The notes: generated by a model from the sequence alone, not told the origin. A DNA stretch of 20,022 bases from Patescibacteria group bacterium AH-259-L07 (GCA_027718005.1 JALLOP010000019.1:1-20022); one strand, 5' to 3'. Counted from the stretch's first letter, positions 1-6,767 are shown. Program-made: numbers and translations.

Positions 1-30
1 GCTATACTATTTAAAGATAATAATTTTATA

Positions 31-170
31 AGAACCATTCCTCGCTCCGCTCGGAAGAACCTTGAAGTCTGAAAGGAATAATATCTGTATCCAAACTTTA
101 AGAACCGTTCCTCGCTCTGCTCGGAAGAACCTTGAAGTTTGTGAGGAGTGATATCTGTATCCAAACTTTA
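31..170. repeat. Two tandem copies of a 70-bp repeat
   Basis: Positions 31-100 and 101-170 are head-to-tail copies of a 70-bp unit with about 7 mismatches. Each unit has AGAACC twice (at unit offsets 1 and 26) flanking a GC-rich core, CTCGCTCCGCTCG, and ends in CTGTATCCAAACTTTA. The second copy ends 8 bases before the ATG of the small ORF at 179. No ORF runs through the repeat. It may be part of a longer array cut by the window start; positions 1-30 show no further copy. Confidence 0.9.
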
Positions 171-178
171 AATTTATT

Positions 179-328
179 ATGTTTAAATTCTTACAAAAAA
201 CATATAAATGCCCAGAATGCGGTGTTTTATATAAAGAAAAAAAGTGGAAAGATAAGTGTGAGGCATGGTGTAGGGAACATAACAGTTGTAATTTAGAAAT
301 AATTAGACATGCAGTAAAGACAAAATAA
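179..328 (+). CDS. Small cysteine-rich, probably metal-binding protein (49 aa)
   Basis: This 49-residue ORF starts at ATG 179 and ends at TAA 326-328. It carries C11-x2-C14, C27-x3-C31 and H34-N-S-C37, an arrangement typical of zinc- or other metal-binding knuckles. The rest is lysine- and glutamate-rich with no membrane segment or signal peptide, so a small soluble protein is expected. There is no Shine-Dalgarno before the ATG. It lies immediately beyond the 70-bp repeats and converges with dsbB, whose neighbours are redox and metal genes, so a role in metal or thiol handling is possible by context only. The non-random spacing of Cys and His is the main reason to call it real. No function is assigned. 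Confidence 0.55.
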   Translation: MFKFLQKTYKCPECGVLYKEKKWKDKCEAWCREHNSCNLEIIRHAVKTK

Positions 329-330
329 AA

Positions 331-443
331 AAAATAATCCCGTTCTTATGTATTCATAGCATTCTTCTCCCGAGGCGCTGTGTCCGTCCTTTGGCGGAGA
401 TCAGCCTTGGGCTGAGACTATGTTCGTAGGTCGGGATTATTTT
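331..443. terminator. Large nested inverted repeat between convergent genes
   Basis: A perfect 12-bp inverted repeat, AAAATAATCCCG at 331-342 and CGGGATTATTTT at 432-443, encloses 89 bases. Inside are TCAGCC/GGCTGA (401-406 and 410-415), TCCG/CGGA (383-386 and 395-398) and CATAG/CTATG (355-359 and 418-422). The outer arms run into A- and T-rich tracts on both strands, and it separates the small ORF from the end of dsbB, so bidirectional termination is likely. The large, branched interior is more than a simple terminator needs. Confidence 0.6.
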
Positions 444-978
444 ATTTTGTTTTAAGTTTACGCGATATCATCAGCAGAGCCACAAGGGTAAATACCATGA
501 ATGACATCAAGGGTATCGTAATAAAGTTGAATTCAAAAATAAGTCTTTGTACACAAGAGAGTGATGGATCTGTGCCTGGGCATAAAAAATTAGGTGATCC
601 GCTCATTTGAATATAGTAATGAAGTATAGCTATAATGGCTCCGCCAAGAGAAAGGGAAAGTACATAGTCAGTAACGCGCTTATCTTTTTTTATAACTGCG
701 ATTGCTAAAATAAGGGCAAGCGGATACATAAAAACGCGCTGAAACCAACATAGTTTGCACGGGATAAACCCAATAAGTTCAGAATAAAGAAGAGATCCTA
801 TTACGGCCCCTAACGATACTATACATGCAAGCTCTATTGCATATTTTTTTATAAATGGTAAAAATCGCTTTTTAAACAAAGGGGCGAAAAAACATAAGAT
901 AATAAAAATGATGCTAGCTCCTGCTATAATGGTAAGGAAGGCAAGTATTTTAGCATAAATGGAGATAAAAGGGTCCAT
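442..978 (-). CDS. dsbB: Disulfide bond formation protein DsbB/BdbC family
   Basis: This integral membrane oxidoreductase passes electrons from a DsbA-like thiol partner to quinone. The 178 residues show an N-terminal membrane helix (about 13-33), then a four-helix core. The core has the quinone-proximal pair C74-K-L-C77 followed by W-F-Q-R, and the second loop pair C133 and C142, both as expected for DsbB. The extra N-terminal helix resembles BdbC-like variants. The upstream gene on the same strand, a VKOR-type thioredoxin, ends 15 bases before this start, so the two are very probably one operon and a donor-acceptor pair. No Shine-Dalgarno precedes ATG 978. The stop codon lies in the arm of the terminator-like inverted repeat. 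Confidence in family is high; the exact partner is inferred from position. Confidence 0.92.
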   Translation of the reverse strand: MDPFISIYAKILAFLTIIAGASIIFIILCFFAPLFKKRFLPFIKKYAIELACIVSLGAVIGSLLYSELIGFIPCKLCWFQRVFMYPLALILAIAVIKKDKRVTDYVLSLSLGGAIIAILHYYIQMSGSPNFLCPGTDPSLSCVQRLIFEFNFITIPLMSFMVFTLVALLMISRKLKTK

Positions 979-993
979 AAAGTTAATGATTGA

Positions 994-1386
994 TTAATAA
1001 TAATTATCCGGAAGCGTACAATCAGTTTTTTCGGCGAGTATTTTAAGAGATATCTCGCCGCTCAAGCGTGATTCATCAGCAAATTCCCACGTGGGGTAGC
1101 CAGTAATATTTTGGGATTTGCATTGAAATGTTTGGCTTCTGCCATCAGGCGTTGAGCATTCAACATAGGGAAGATATTTTTTAGAAGCGCCAAACATTTG
1201 TTCTTGATTTTGGCAATGCGGACACCAAAAGGCACCATAAAAGACTGCCCCTTTTGCTTTTAAGCATTTTGCAAATTCATCTAATTTGCCTGGTTGTTTC
1301 CCTTTTAACGTTAACGTAATAATACCGCCAATAACAACAATAATAACAGTGGTCCATATTACACATTGTTTTATTTTTTTATTCAT
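994..1386 (-). CDS. Membrane-anchored thioredoxin domain of the VKOR-associated type
   Basis: A 130-residue protein with a single N-terminal membrane helix (about 9-27) and a thioredoxin-like domain. The active site is W54-C55-P-H-C58, and the cis-proline loop is G96-Y-P98-T-W. Extra cysteines at 41, 77, 89 and 123 match the pattern of the thioredoxin domain usually fused to bacterial vitamin K epoxide reductase homologues. Here it stands alone, with dsbB directly downstream, so DsbB probably takes the role of the VKOR part and this protein acts as the extracytoplasmic dithiol oxidase. The start at 1386 follows a TTTACA-N17-TACAAT promoter with only 9 bases between the -10 box and ATG, so the message may be leaderless. 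Substrate proteins are unknown. Confidence 0.88.
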   Translation of the reverse strand: MNKKIKQCVIWTTVIIVVIGGIITLTLKGKQPGKLDEFAKCLKAKGAVFYGAFWCPHCQNQEQMFGASKKYLPYVECSTPDGRSQTFQCKSQNITGYPTWEFADESRLSGEISLKILAEKTDCTLPDNYY

Positions 1387-1388
1387 GG

Positions 1389-1424
1389 TACTATAATTGT
1401 AAGTTTAAATGATATGCTTGTAAA
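1389..1424 (-). promoter_or_regulatory. Overlapping divergent promoters for the thioredoxin-dsbB operon and the ZIP gene
   Basis: On the minus strand, TTTACA (1424-1419) and TACAAT (1401-1396) are 17 bases apart, putting the transcript start about 3 bases before ATG 1386. On the plus strand TATAAT (1392-1397) could serve the ZIP gene at 1427, but I see no good -35 for it. The 40-bp spacer means the two genes share control DNA. Confidence 0.55.
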
Positions 1425-1426
1425 GT

Positions 1427-2182
1427 ATGAATATATTATTGCTAATCATTATTGCTACTGTTTTGATAAGTTTTATTGCTTTTGTGGGAGCATTCACTTT
1501 ATTTTTAAAAGAAAGATTATTAAATAAAGTTCTTCTCGGGCTCGTTGCTTTTTCAGCAGGTGCATTAATTGGCGGTGCGTTTTTGCATCTTATCCCTGAA
1601 ACAATTGAAATGGTTGAGGAAAGTAGAATTTTGACCATTTTTTTATATGTAATTATCGGGTTTTGTACTTTTTTTATTTTAGAAAATTTTATTTCTTTTC
1701 ACCATCATATTGTCAGAGGACATGAGAAACGGGAACCGTTTTCTTATCTCGTTTTGATTTCAGATGCAATACATAATTTTTTAGACGGGCTTATTATCGC
1801 CGCTTCTTTTATTGCAGCTATTCCTACAGGAATCGTAACAGCGTTGGCAGTAGGACTGCATGAGATTCCACAGGAAATTGGTGAGTTTGGTATTTTGGTT
1901 TATGGTGGATTTAAAAAAACACGAGCATTAGTTTTAAATTTTATCTCAGCGAGTACGGTGATTTTAGGGGGGATAGTTGGTTTTTTTCTTATCGGGAAAG
2001 TAGAGCAATCAATTGTATTTCTTTTGCCATTTGCGGCAGGCAACTTTATCTATATTGCTTCATCAGATTTGGTGCCTGAAATTAAGCATAGGGTAAATAT
2101 TGGCGCATCAATTATTCATTTTTTTATATTTCTGCTCGGCATTGTACTTATGGCACTTTTAAAATTTTTTGTGGGAGAATAA
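1427..2182 (+). CDS. ZIP family divalent metal transporter
   Basis: This 251-residue polytopic membrane protein should move zinc or another divalent cation into the cytoplasm. It shows the family's paired metal-binding helices: H116-N-F-L-D-G in TM4 and H145-E-I-P-Q-E in TM5, with an upstream S-A-G-A segment at 43-46 and about eight membrane helices. A histidine cluster (92-94) plus H99 lies in the variable loop between TM3 and TM4, where ZIP proteins often bind metal. The start at ATG 1427 is the first possible one and lacks a Shine-Dalgarno. It is transcribed away from the redox operon with which it shares a 40-bp intergenic stretch, and ends at a clear terminator. Metal specificity cannot be read from the sequence. 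Confidence 0.93.
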   Translation: MNILLLIIIATVLISFIAFVGAFTLFLKERLLNKVLLGLVAFSAGALIGGAFLHLIPETIEMVEESRILTIFLYVIIGFCTFFILENFISFHHHIVRGHEKREPFSYLVLISDAIHNFLDGLIIAASFIAAIPTGIVTALAVGLHEIPQEIGEFGILVYGGFKKTRALVLNFISASTVILGGIVGFFLIGKVEQSIVFLLPFAAGNFIYIASSDLVPEIKHRVNIGASIIHFFIFLLGIVLMALLKFFVGE

Positions 2183-2197
2183 CGTTTGTTTAATTTT

Positions 2198-2231
2198 AAA
2201 GACCCGACCTCCAAGCGGATGTCGGGTCTTT
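2198..2231. terminator. Bidirectional rho-independent terminator after the ZIP gene
   Basis: AAAGACCCGAC (2198-2208) and GTCGGGTCTTT (2221-2231) form an 11-bp perfect stem around a 12-base loop, with A and T runs at the two ends. It separates the convergent ZIP and trxB genes. Confidence 0.85.
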
Positions 2232-2259
2232 CATTTCTACAAGCTAAAAAGCTACAAGT

Positions 2260-2316
2260 CCCGATTTCTACTTTTTAAATAAGATTAAGGAAATCGGGAT
2301 CCCGACATTAGTCGGG
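2260..2316. terminator. Two further hairpins downstream of trxB
   Basis: CCCGATTTC (2260-2268) pairs with GAAATCGGG (2290-2298), and CCCGAC (2301-2306) pairs with GTCGGG (2311-2316). They lie just beyond the trxB stop on the minus strand and share the CCCGA/TCGGG words with the neighbouring ZIP terminator. Termination of trxB transcripts is the simplest reading, although no long U tract follows. Confidence 0.5.
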
Positions 2317-2324
2317 ACTACCAG

Positions 2325-3248
2325 CTAGTTAAGTTTGTTAAGATAGTCAACCGCACTAAGGACCGCACAAACTCCTTGTCCTGAAGCAATCGCAATTTGT
2401 TTAAAGGGAATATCGGTTATGTCTCCGGCTGCGAAGAAGCCCGGCACATTGGTTCGAGATAATTTGTTAACAATAATCGCGCCATAATCGTCTTTCTTAA
2501 CATCGTCAGGAACAAAATCGCTGTTTGGAATCATGCCGATGTGTATAAAAACTCCACCAACTTCCAGCGTATGTTCTTTACCCTCTTTATCTTTATACTT
2601 CAATCCTTTAACAAAATCATTTCCAAATATTTCAGTGGTCAAAGCATTGTAGATAATTTCAACGTTATCTGCTTTTTTAACCTTATCAGTCAGTGTTTTG
2701 TCACCAATAAAATCAGGATTTTTATTAATGACGTACGCTTTTTTTGCAATATCATTTAACATCAGTGCTGACTCTTTTGCTGAATCACCGCCGCCAACAG
2801 TGGCTGTTACTTTGCCTGCGAATAAGGGCGCATCGCAGACTGAGCAATAGCTTAGTCCTTTATTTTTATATTCTTTTTCTCCTGGTATTTGTAATTCTCG
2901 CGGGTGAACACCAGTGGCAATAAGGACGGTTTTTGCCTGATATTTCATTTTGTTCCCATTTTTATCCACCATAGCTTCAAATGAGCCATCAGGAAGACGA
3001 CGGATGTGCCCTACCTTAATACCTGTTTCTGGGATGACGTTATAGAGTTTAAGATGTTCTTGAAATTTTTCTGAAACACGGACGCCATCAGTGTGCCCCC
3101 ATCCAGGAAAGTTGTCAACAATACCAGAGGTTGCCACTTCGCCGCCAGTATCATACGTAATAATTTTAAAGTTAAGCTTTCTTCTGACAGCATAAATACC
3201 AGCTGAAGCTCCAGCTGCTGACGCACCAATAATAAGTAAATCTAACAT
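2325..3248 (-). CDS. trxB: Thioredoxin reductase-like FAD flavoprotein
   Basis: A 307-residue two-domain pyridine nucleotide-disulfide oxidoreductase. The N-terminal FAD-binding motif is G8-A-S-A-A-G13, the redox-active pair is C135-S-V-C138 followed by D-A-P, the second dinucleotide-binding loop is G152-G-G-D-S, and the FAD-contacting C-terminal motif is A-A-G-D at 273-276. Length and order match low-molecular-weight thioredoxin reductase. The segment after the second Rossmann strand (about 173-185) lacks the H-R-R-x3-R arginines that hold the NADPH 2'-phosphate in E. coli TrxB, so the electron donor may differ. It starts 17 bases after the stop of the 145-residue membrane protein gene, suggesting co-transcription. 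It ends with UAG, which shows UAG works as a stop in this genome. No Shine-Dalgarno is visible. Confidence 0.9.
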   Translation of the reverse strand: MLDLLIIGASAAGASAGIYAVRRKLNFKIITYDTGGEVATSGIVDNFPGWGHTDGVRVSEKFQEHLKLYNVIPETGIKVGHIRRLPDGSFEAMVDKNGNKMKYQAKTVLIATGVHPRELQIPGEKEYKNKGLSYCSVCDAPLFAGKVTATVGGGDSAKESALMLNDIAKKAYVINKNPDFIGDKTLTDKVKKADNVEIIYNALTTEIFGNDFVKGLKYKDKEGKEHTLEVGGVFIHIGMIPNSDFVPDDVKKDDYGAIIVNKLSRTNVPGFFAAGDITDIPFKQIAIASGQGVCAVLSAVDYLNKLN

Positions 3249-3265
3249 AGTATACTAATTTTAAT

Positions 3266-3703
3266 CTAAATTACAAAAAAGACAATTAACGCTATTATGA
3301 TTAAGGGAAAATAGAGGAGGGCTATATGAAGTTTGAAAAATTTTTTAAGCGATCCAGCAATACGCCGGGAATGAAGCGGCAAGTCAGGAGCAAAAAAATT
3401 TTCTGGCCAGGATGAGGTTTGAAAATATAATTTTAAACCGTGCGCAGTCTTATTTCGCCGCTGTTTATAATCTTCGCGGAAGTTTTTATTAATGGCGTCA
3501 AGCCACCAGAAAATTAAAACAACAAAAGCGCCTAAGAGCAGAGCCTCTTTTTTCCCCGCTTGAAATGTCCATCCCATGATAATAGTCCACAAGGTTACGG
3601 TCCATGTTCTTATTTTAACAGACAGGCCGTCATATTTATCCATCTGTCCTTGCGTTAATTCAAGTTCAGTTTTTGCCAAATCATATTTATTTTCTTCAGA
3701 CAT
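3266..3703 (-). CDS. Small membrane protein of unknown function (145 aa)
   Basis: I do not recognise a characterised family. The protein has a charged, probably helical N-terminus (1-32), two closely spaced membrane helices (about 33-49 and 53-70), a basic cytoplasmic stretch with many K, R, E and D (72-90), and a third membrane helix at the C-terminal end (about 128-145). This helix-hairpin-plus-tail arrangement is loosely like SLATT-type small membrane proteins, but I see no defining motif. It precedes trxB by 17 bases on the same strand and was probably transcribed with it. Start ATG 3703 is chosen because no earlier in-frame start is supported; an AT-rich stretch with TATAAA lies just upstream. 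Confidence 0.75.
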   Translation of the reverse strand: MSEENKYDLAKTELELTQGQMDKYDGLSVKIRTWTVTLWTIIMGWTFQAGKKEALLLGAFVVLIFWWLDAINKNFREDYKQRRNKTAHGLKLYFQTSSWPENFFAPDLPLHSRRIAGSLKKFFKLHIALLYFPLIIIALIVFFVI

Positions 3704-3730
3704 AAAATTTATAATCTACACTTAGTTTTT

Positions 3731-3790
3731 TTATTTATATAAGCGTGAGGCTATGACAGATGCTAAAAAATACTCAGAAATTTGTTCTAT
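3731..3790 (-). pseudogene. Possible 3' remnant of a second small helical-protein gene
   Basis: On the minus strand an open stretch reads E-Y-F-L-A-S-V-I-A-S-R-L-Y-K and stops at TAA. It resembles the C-terminal end of the 109-residue protein at 5039-5368 (E-K-Y-F-L-V-F-A-I-A-A-R-L-N-R). Seven of fifteen residues are identical and the DNA shares several short blocks. No start codon or further homologous sequence is visible; the upstream part is taken over by the exonuclease-WYL gene. It looks like a broken paralogue left when that gene arrived or when two copies recombined. The match is short, so chance is not excluded. Confidence 0.4.
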
Positions 3791-3809
3791 TTGATTGTTG
3801 ATTTGGAAA

Positions 3810-4952
3810 TCAGGATTCAAGATTCTGCCAGTCTTTTGGTATCCTATATTTTATATCTAAGATTTTAAAATTAACGATTCGATCCATTCTAAAGTTGCGC
3901 ATTGCCTGACGTAAATGGCAAAAGCCGATAACATAACCACCGTTAATCTCATAAATATCCACTTGTCTTTTTTTCAAAAACGCTTCCCCGGCTCGAGTAG
4001 CAGCCGATTCATAATCCATTTCAAGTCTCTTTTTTTGTTCAAATGCCTTGGTAATATCTTTTTCCAGAGTTTCATCAACGGTAAAGTGTTTTTTACTGCG
4101 GTAGCGAGGGTAATAATTGTCATTAGAATTTCTTTTATTATAAAGTTCAGCAATTCTTATCTCAAGAGCGTTGATTACTTCTTTGGTTCGCTGTTGGCAG
4201 TATTCTAAATGTTCTTCAGCCATTAATTCCTTAATCTTTTCAATAACACCACTTTCATCGTCATTTTCAGTTAATTCTCCAATTGCCTCTCTAACCAGAA
4301 GAGACTGGTACATATCTATTAATTCAAACGTATCAAGTTTTAGTTCAACATGTTCTGTTTCCTTGTTTTGTGTTTTAGTTGAAGCAGAGCTAAAAAATTC
4401 AGGAAATTGCCAATTAACCATAACTGATTTTTTCCCATAATTTGAATCAAAATAAATTCTTCCATTTTGACGACCAACGTTTAAAATATCACGCGTAATT
4501 TTAACGTCATCTAAACAATACTTTTTAAGTTCTTCTAACCTACCTTGACGAAATAATCTAATGGCTTCTAAGCCGTCTCCGCTCTTGCCATAGCCTAAAG
4601 TGGCTAAAGCCACACTCTGTAAACTTACGCGATGACCAACCTGCTGTTCAATCTCTTGCATAATGTCTAAGCTTGGCAGCGTTCGGGGATCAAAGGTTAG
4701 ATAAGGAGCGAGTACGAAATAATCAAATTTTCGCGTATTAAAACCAACCACCAGACCTGCCTCTTGTAAAATTTTATTGAGTTTGCCAAGCTCATCTTCT
4801 AAAAACGTCATAAATCTATCTTGCCCAAAAGAATAGATTCCTGCCAGAGAAACTCGCAGCTTTTCTAGATTATGGCGGCCCCCCACCTCCTGAAAAGATT
4901 TCTGGGTTTCTAAATCAAGAACAATAATATCTTTTTTGTTGGTTATGGACAT
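3810..4952 (-). CDS. Predicted DEDDy 3'-5' exonuclease fused to a WYL domain
   Basis: The N-terminal part (about 8-160) is an RNase H-fold exonuclease of the DnaQ-like DEDD group. Exo I is D13-L-E15, Exo II is the F-N-x4-D77 region, and Exo III is Y145-x3-D149, which makes it the DEDDy type. An acidic, helical linker follows (about 195-290). Residues about 295-370 match a WYL domain: a basic helical start, a Y-E-I-N-G-G-Y-V-I-G-F-C strand pair, and R348-x3-N-F-R-M-D-R core residues. WYL domains are known as ligand- or nucleic-acid-sensing modules in regulators and in CRISPR- and defence-linked proteins. A nuclease controlled by, or targeted through, its own WYL domain is therefore the inferred role. 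It ends with UGA. Neighbours give no operon partner. Start ATG 4952 places the DxE motif 12 residues in, as expected. Confidence 0.8.
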   Translation of the reverse strand: MSITNKKDIIVLDLETQKSFQEVGGRHNLEKLRVSLAGIYSFGQDRFMTFLEDELGKLNKILQEAGLVVGFNTRKFDYFVLAPYLTFDPRTLPSLDIMQEIEQQVGHRVSLQSVALATLGYGKSGDGLEAIRLFRQGRLEELKKYCLDDVKITRDILNVGRQNGRIYFDSNYGKKSVMVNWQFPEFFSSASTKTQNKETEHVELKLDTFELIDMYQSLLVREAIGELTENDDESGVIEKIKELMAEEHLEYCQQRTKEVINALEIRIAELYNKRNSNDNYYPRYRSKKHFTVDETLEKDITKAFEQKKRLEMDYESAATRAGEAFLKKRQVDIYEINGGYVIGFCHLRQAMRNFRMDRIVNFKILDIKYRIPKDWQNLES

Positions 4953-5038
4953 AATACATGTATTGCTATAATTAAATCAATAACAAATATTCCAAAATCC
5001 AGATTCTATTACAATAGAGACTGAATATCAAGGCCTTT

Positions 5039-5368
5039 TTATCGATTGAGGCGCGCGGCTATGGCAAACACTAAAAAATATTTTTCTAAACCACCGGGAG
5101 TAGAATTATACGCATTGCCACCGATAAAATAATCGCAAACAATTTCTCGCATACGCAGAATTTCCTTTAAACGGTGTCGCCAGCGTGGATCAGCAATGGT
5201 TAGATCAAAAAGTTCTAGTCCTCTTTCGAGTGCGCTTTGCATTAACTTTTTATCTTTTTTTTGCCATTTTAACGCCCGGCCAATGTCAGCGCCAATGTTA
5301 GCCATTTGCTCTATGAGTGTTAGCTCATACCACCTCCCAGCCGCTAATTGTTTGTGAATATATGCCAT
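5039..5368 (-). CDS. Small all-helical protein, probably four-helix-bundle-like (109 aa)
   Basis: The 109-residue protein is predicted to be almost entirely helical. It has amphipathic stretches at about 12-38, 43-60, 64-80 and 93-107, W- and R-rich faces and no membrane segment. It resembles conserved small proteins of uncultured bacteria in the four-helix-bundle/23S-intervening-sequence-protein or Avd-like group, but this is recognition of style rather than a motif-based assignment. No rRNA gene or reverse transcriptase, the usual companions of those families, is in the window. It ends 86 bases before the exonuclease-WYL start on the same strand. A possible degraded paralogous 3' end lies on the other side of that gene. 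Start ATG 5368 has no Shine-Dalgarno; an inverted repeat lies 22 bases upstream. Confidence 0.7.
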   Translation of the reverse strand: MAYIHKQLAAGRWYELTLIEQMANIGADIGRALKWQKKDKKLMQSALERGLELFDLTIADPRWRHRLKEILRMREIVCDYFIGGNAYNSTPGGLEKYFLVFAIAARLNR

Positions 5369-5389
5369 AAAGTTTATGTCATCGTAAAT

Positions 5390-5412
5390 TGTTCAAAGCT
5401 GGGCTTTGAACA
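5390..5412. promoter_or_regulatory. 10-bp inverted repeat upstream of the 109-aa gene
   Basis: TGTTCAAAGC (5390-5399) and GCTTTGAACA (5403-5412) form a perfect 10-bp stem with a 3-base loop. Neither strand has a U tract after it, so it is a poor terminator. It sits 22 bases before the ATG of the minus-strand 109-residue gene and could be an operator or a 5' leader hairpin. The rest of the spacer (5413-5541) shows nothing clear. Confidence 0.45.
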
Positions 5413-5541
5413 TATGTTACGTAATAAGAGATTTAACAATTTGTTTAATCTTTTTTCTTATACGTGGATCATCAACTCTTTATTTTGTTCTTTGACAGCA
5501 AATTATTCTAAAAACCGATTGGCGGCCTACACAGAAAAGGT

Positions 5542-6717
5542 TTATCCTTCTATCCGTTTTAATATTTGTTTTTTTGTTTCAACCATTGCTCCTAGGGCCC
5601 AACAAATTCCCAAGAGCCAAATAATCCAACCCACAAAAGGAAGATTAACCAGGATAGAGAACAATACTACTCCTAAAATCATTGCTCGAATCAATGAAAC
5701 CTCTTGTTTTTTACTCCACCATTTTAATAGTTTCTGACCCAAAGCTATCCCTATAAAAACTTTAGTTATATACAAAGCAATCAAATAAAGCGCTAAAACA
5801 ATTAAAGATAGAGGAATACCAATCACAGTTATAGCAACCAGAATCAAAACTATCGGCGTAATAATAAGGTAAATTAATCCCCAGCCAAGATTGGCCCAAG
5901 GTTTATCAAGCATTCTTTCTCCTACTTCTTTACTCTTTTTGCGAGCCAAAAGAATTATAAGCAGACCCACTGCTATTAGAGCTAAAAGGCCTAGTATCTT
6001 ACTTAAAAGATAAGAAACTCCCGAGGCTTTTTTAATGGGAGTAACCAGTGGGGCAGGAGGTTTGTAAATAGTCTCACCTGCTACCTGAGCTCCTTCTTTT
6101 ATTTCTGCTTTTTGAGAAGCCCGGTAAGTTAGATTCCCTTTAATGTTGGGCTGAGGATACAAAATTAACTGGCTGTTTTCAGAATCGAGCCTTAAATTAA
6201 CATTTCCCCCAACCTCATTAGCTAAAATTGCATTTCCCCCTCCTCCTTTGATATTTCCACCTACTTTTCCTCTCATCTCAATACTGCCTCCAAAAACTAA
6301 AACATCCCAGCCAACCTCAGCGTTCTCACCAATGACTGCTGTTCCGCCAGCTATAGTCACATTTTTACCTACTTTATTGTCAATTTCTATTGTTCCTCCA
6401 GCTACTCGGACATTGCCTTCCACCTCACCTTTAATTTTTATATTTCCACCTGTCACGATCACATCTCCTTTTACTGGTCCTGTAATGTTAATAGTCCCTC
6501 CAGCTATGATTACATCTTTTTGAGCTTGGCCGTTAAAATCAACTATTCCTCCTGTTTGAATAAAATTACCTTCAATAACTTCCTCTGAGCCAATATAGAT
6601 ATTTTTCTTACCATCTTCAAACAAAGCTTGAGTAACTAACGGCAAGGAAGCTAAAAGCAGCACTCCTACCAATAAACCAGGGGTTAAGAGCAGCTTTTTC
6701 TTATTTAATTTCAGCAT
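5542..6717 (-). CDS. Bactofilin-like (polymer-forming) beta-repeat membrane protein
   Basis: A 391-residue protein in three parts. Residues about 8-32 form a signal or anchor helix. Residues about 40-215 are a run of short repeats built on A/V-G-G-T/N-I-x-I, G-x-V-x-G-(D/N)-V and related turns, the pattern of right-handed beta-helix bactofilin or polymer-forming cytoskeletal proteins. The C-terminal part (about 230-380) has a membrane helix, a basic linker and a hydrophobic multi-helix block. The repeat domain is probably outside the cytoplasm, given the signal-like start, and may assemble into a scaffold at the envelope. It ends in a basic tail. Upstream, the insertion sequence at 6772-7811 begins only 54 bases before the start, leaving little native promoter DNA. 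Confidence 0.8.
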   Translation of the reverse strand: MLKLNKKKLLLTPGLLVGVLLLASLPLVTQALFEDGKKNIYIGSEEVIEGNFIQTGGIVDFNGQAQKDVIIAGGTINITGPVKGDVIVTGGNIKIKGEVEGNVRVAGGTIEIDNKVGKNVTIAGGTAVIGENAEVGWDVLVFGGSIEMRGKVGGNIKGGGGNAILANEVGGNVNLRLDSENSQLILYPQPNIKGNLTYRASQKAEIKEGAQVAGETIYKPPAPLVTPIKKASGVSYLLSKILGLLALIAVGLLIILLARKKSKEVGERMLDKPWANLGWGLIYLIITPIVLILVAITVIGIPLSLIVLALYLIALYITKVFIGIALGQKLLKWWSKKQEVSLIRAMILGVVLFSILVNLPFVGWIIWLLGICWALGAMVETKKQILKRIEG

Positions 6718-6767
6718 AAATTTAAATATCTTATTGCATTTTATATTTCTCGATCTTTTATCTTTAC

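Noticed and set aside
31..170. CRISPR array
   Set aside because: There are only two adjacent 70-bp copies with no unique spacers between them and no cas genes nearby.
1405..1638. Minus-strand ORF of 77 codons
   Set aside because: It is antisense to the start of the clearly real ZIP gene and encodes no recognisable domain.
5039..5368. Group of diversity-generating retroelement (Avd-like) proteins
   Set aside because: No reverse transcriptase or template/variable repeat pair exists in the window, so the helical shape alone does not support it.
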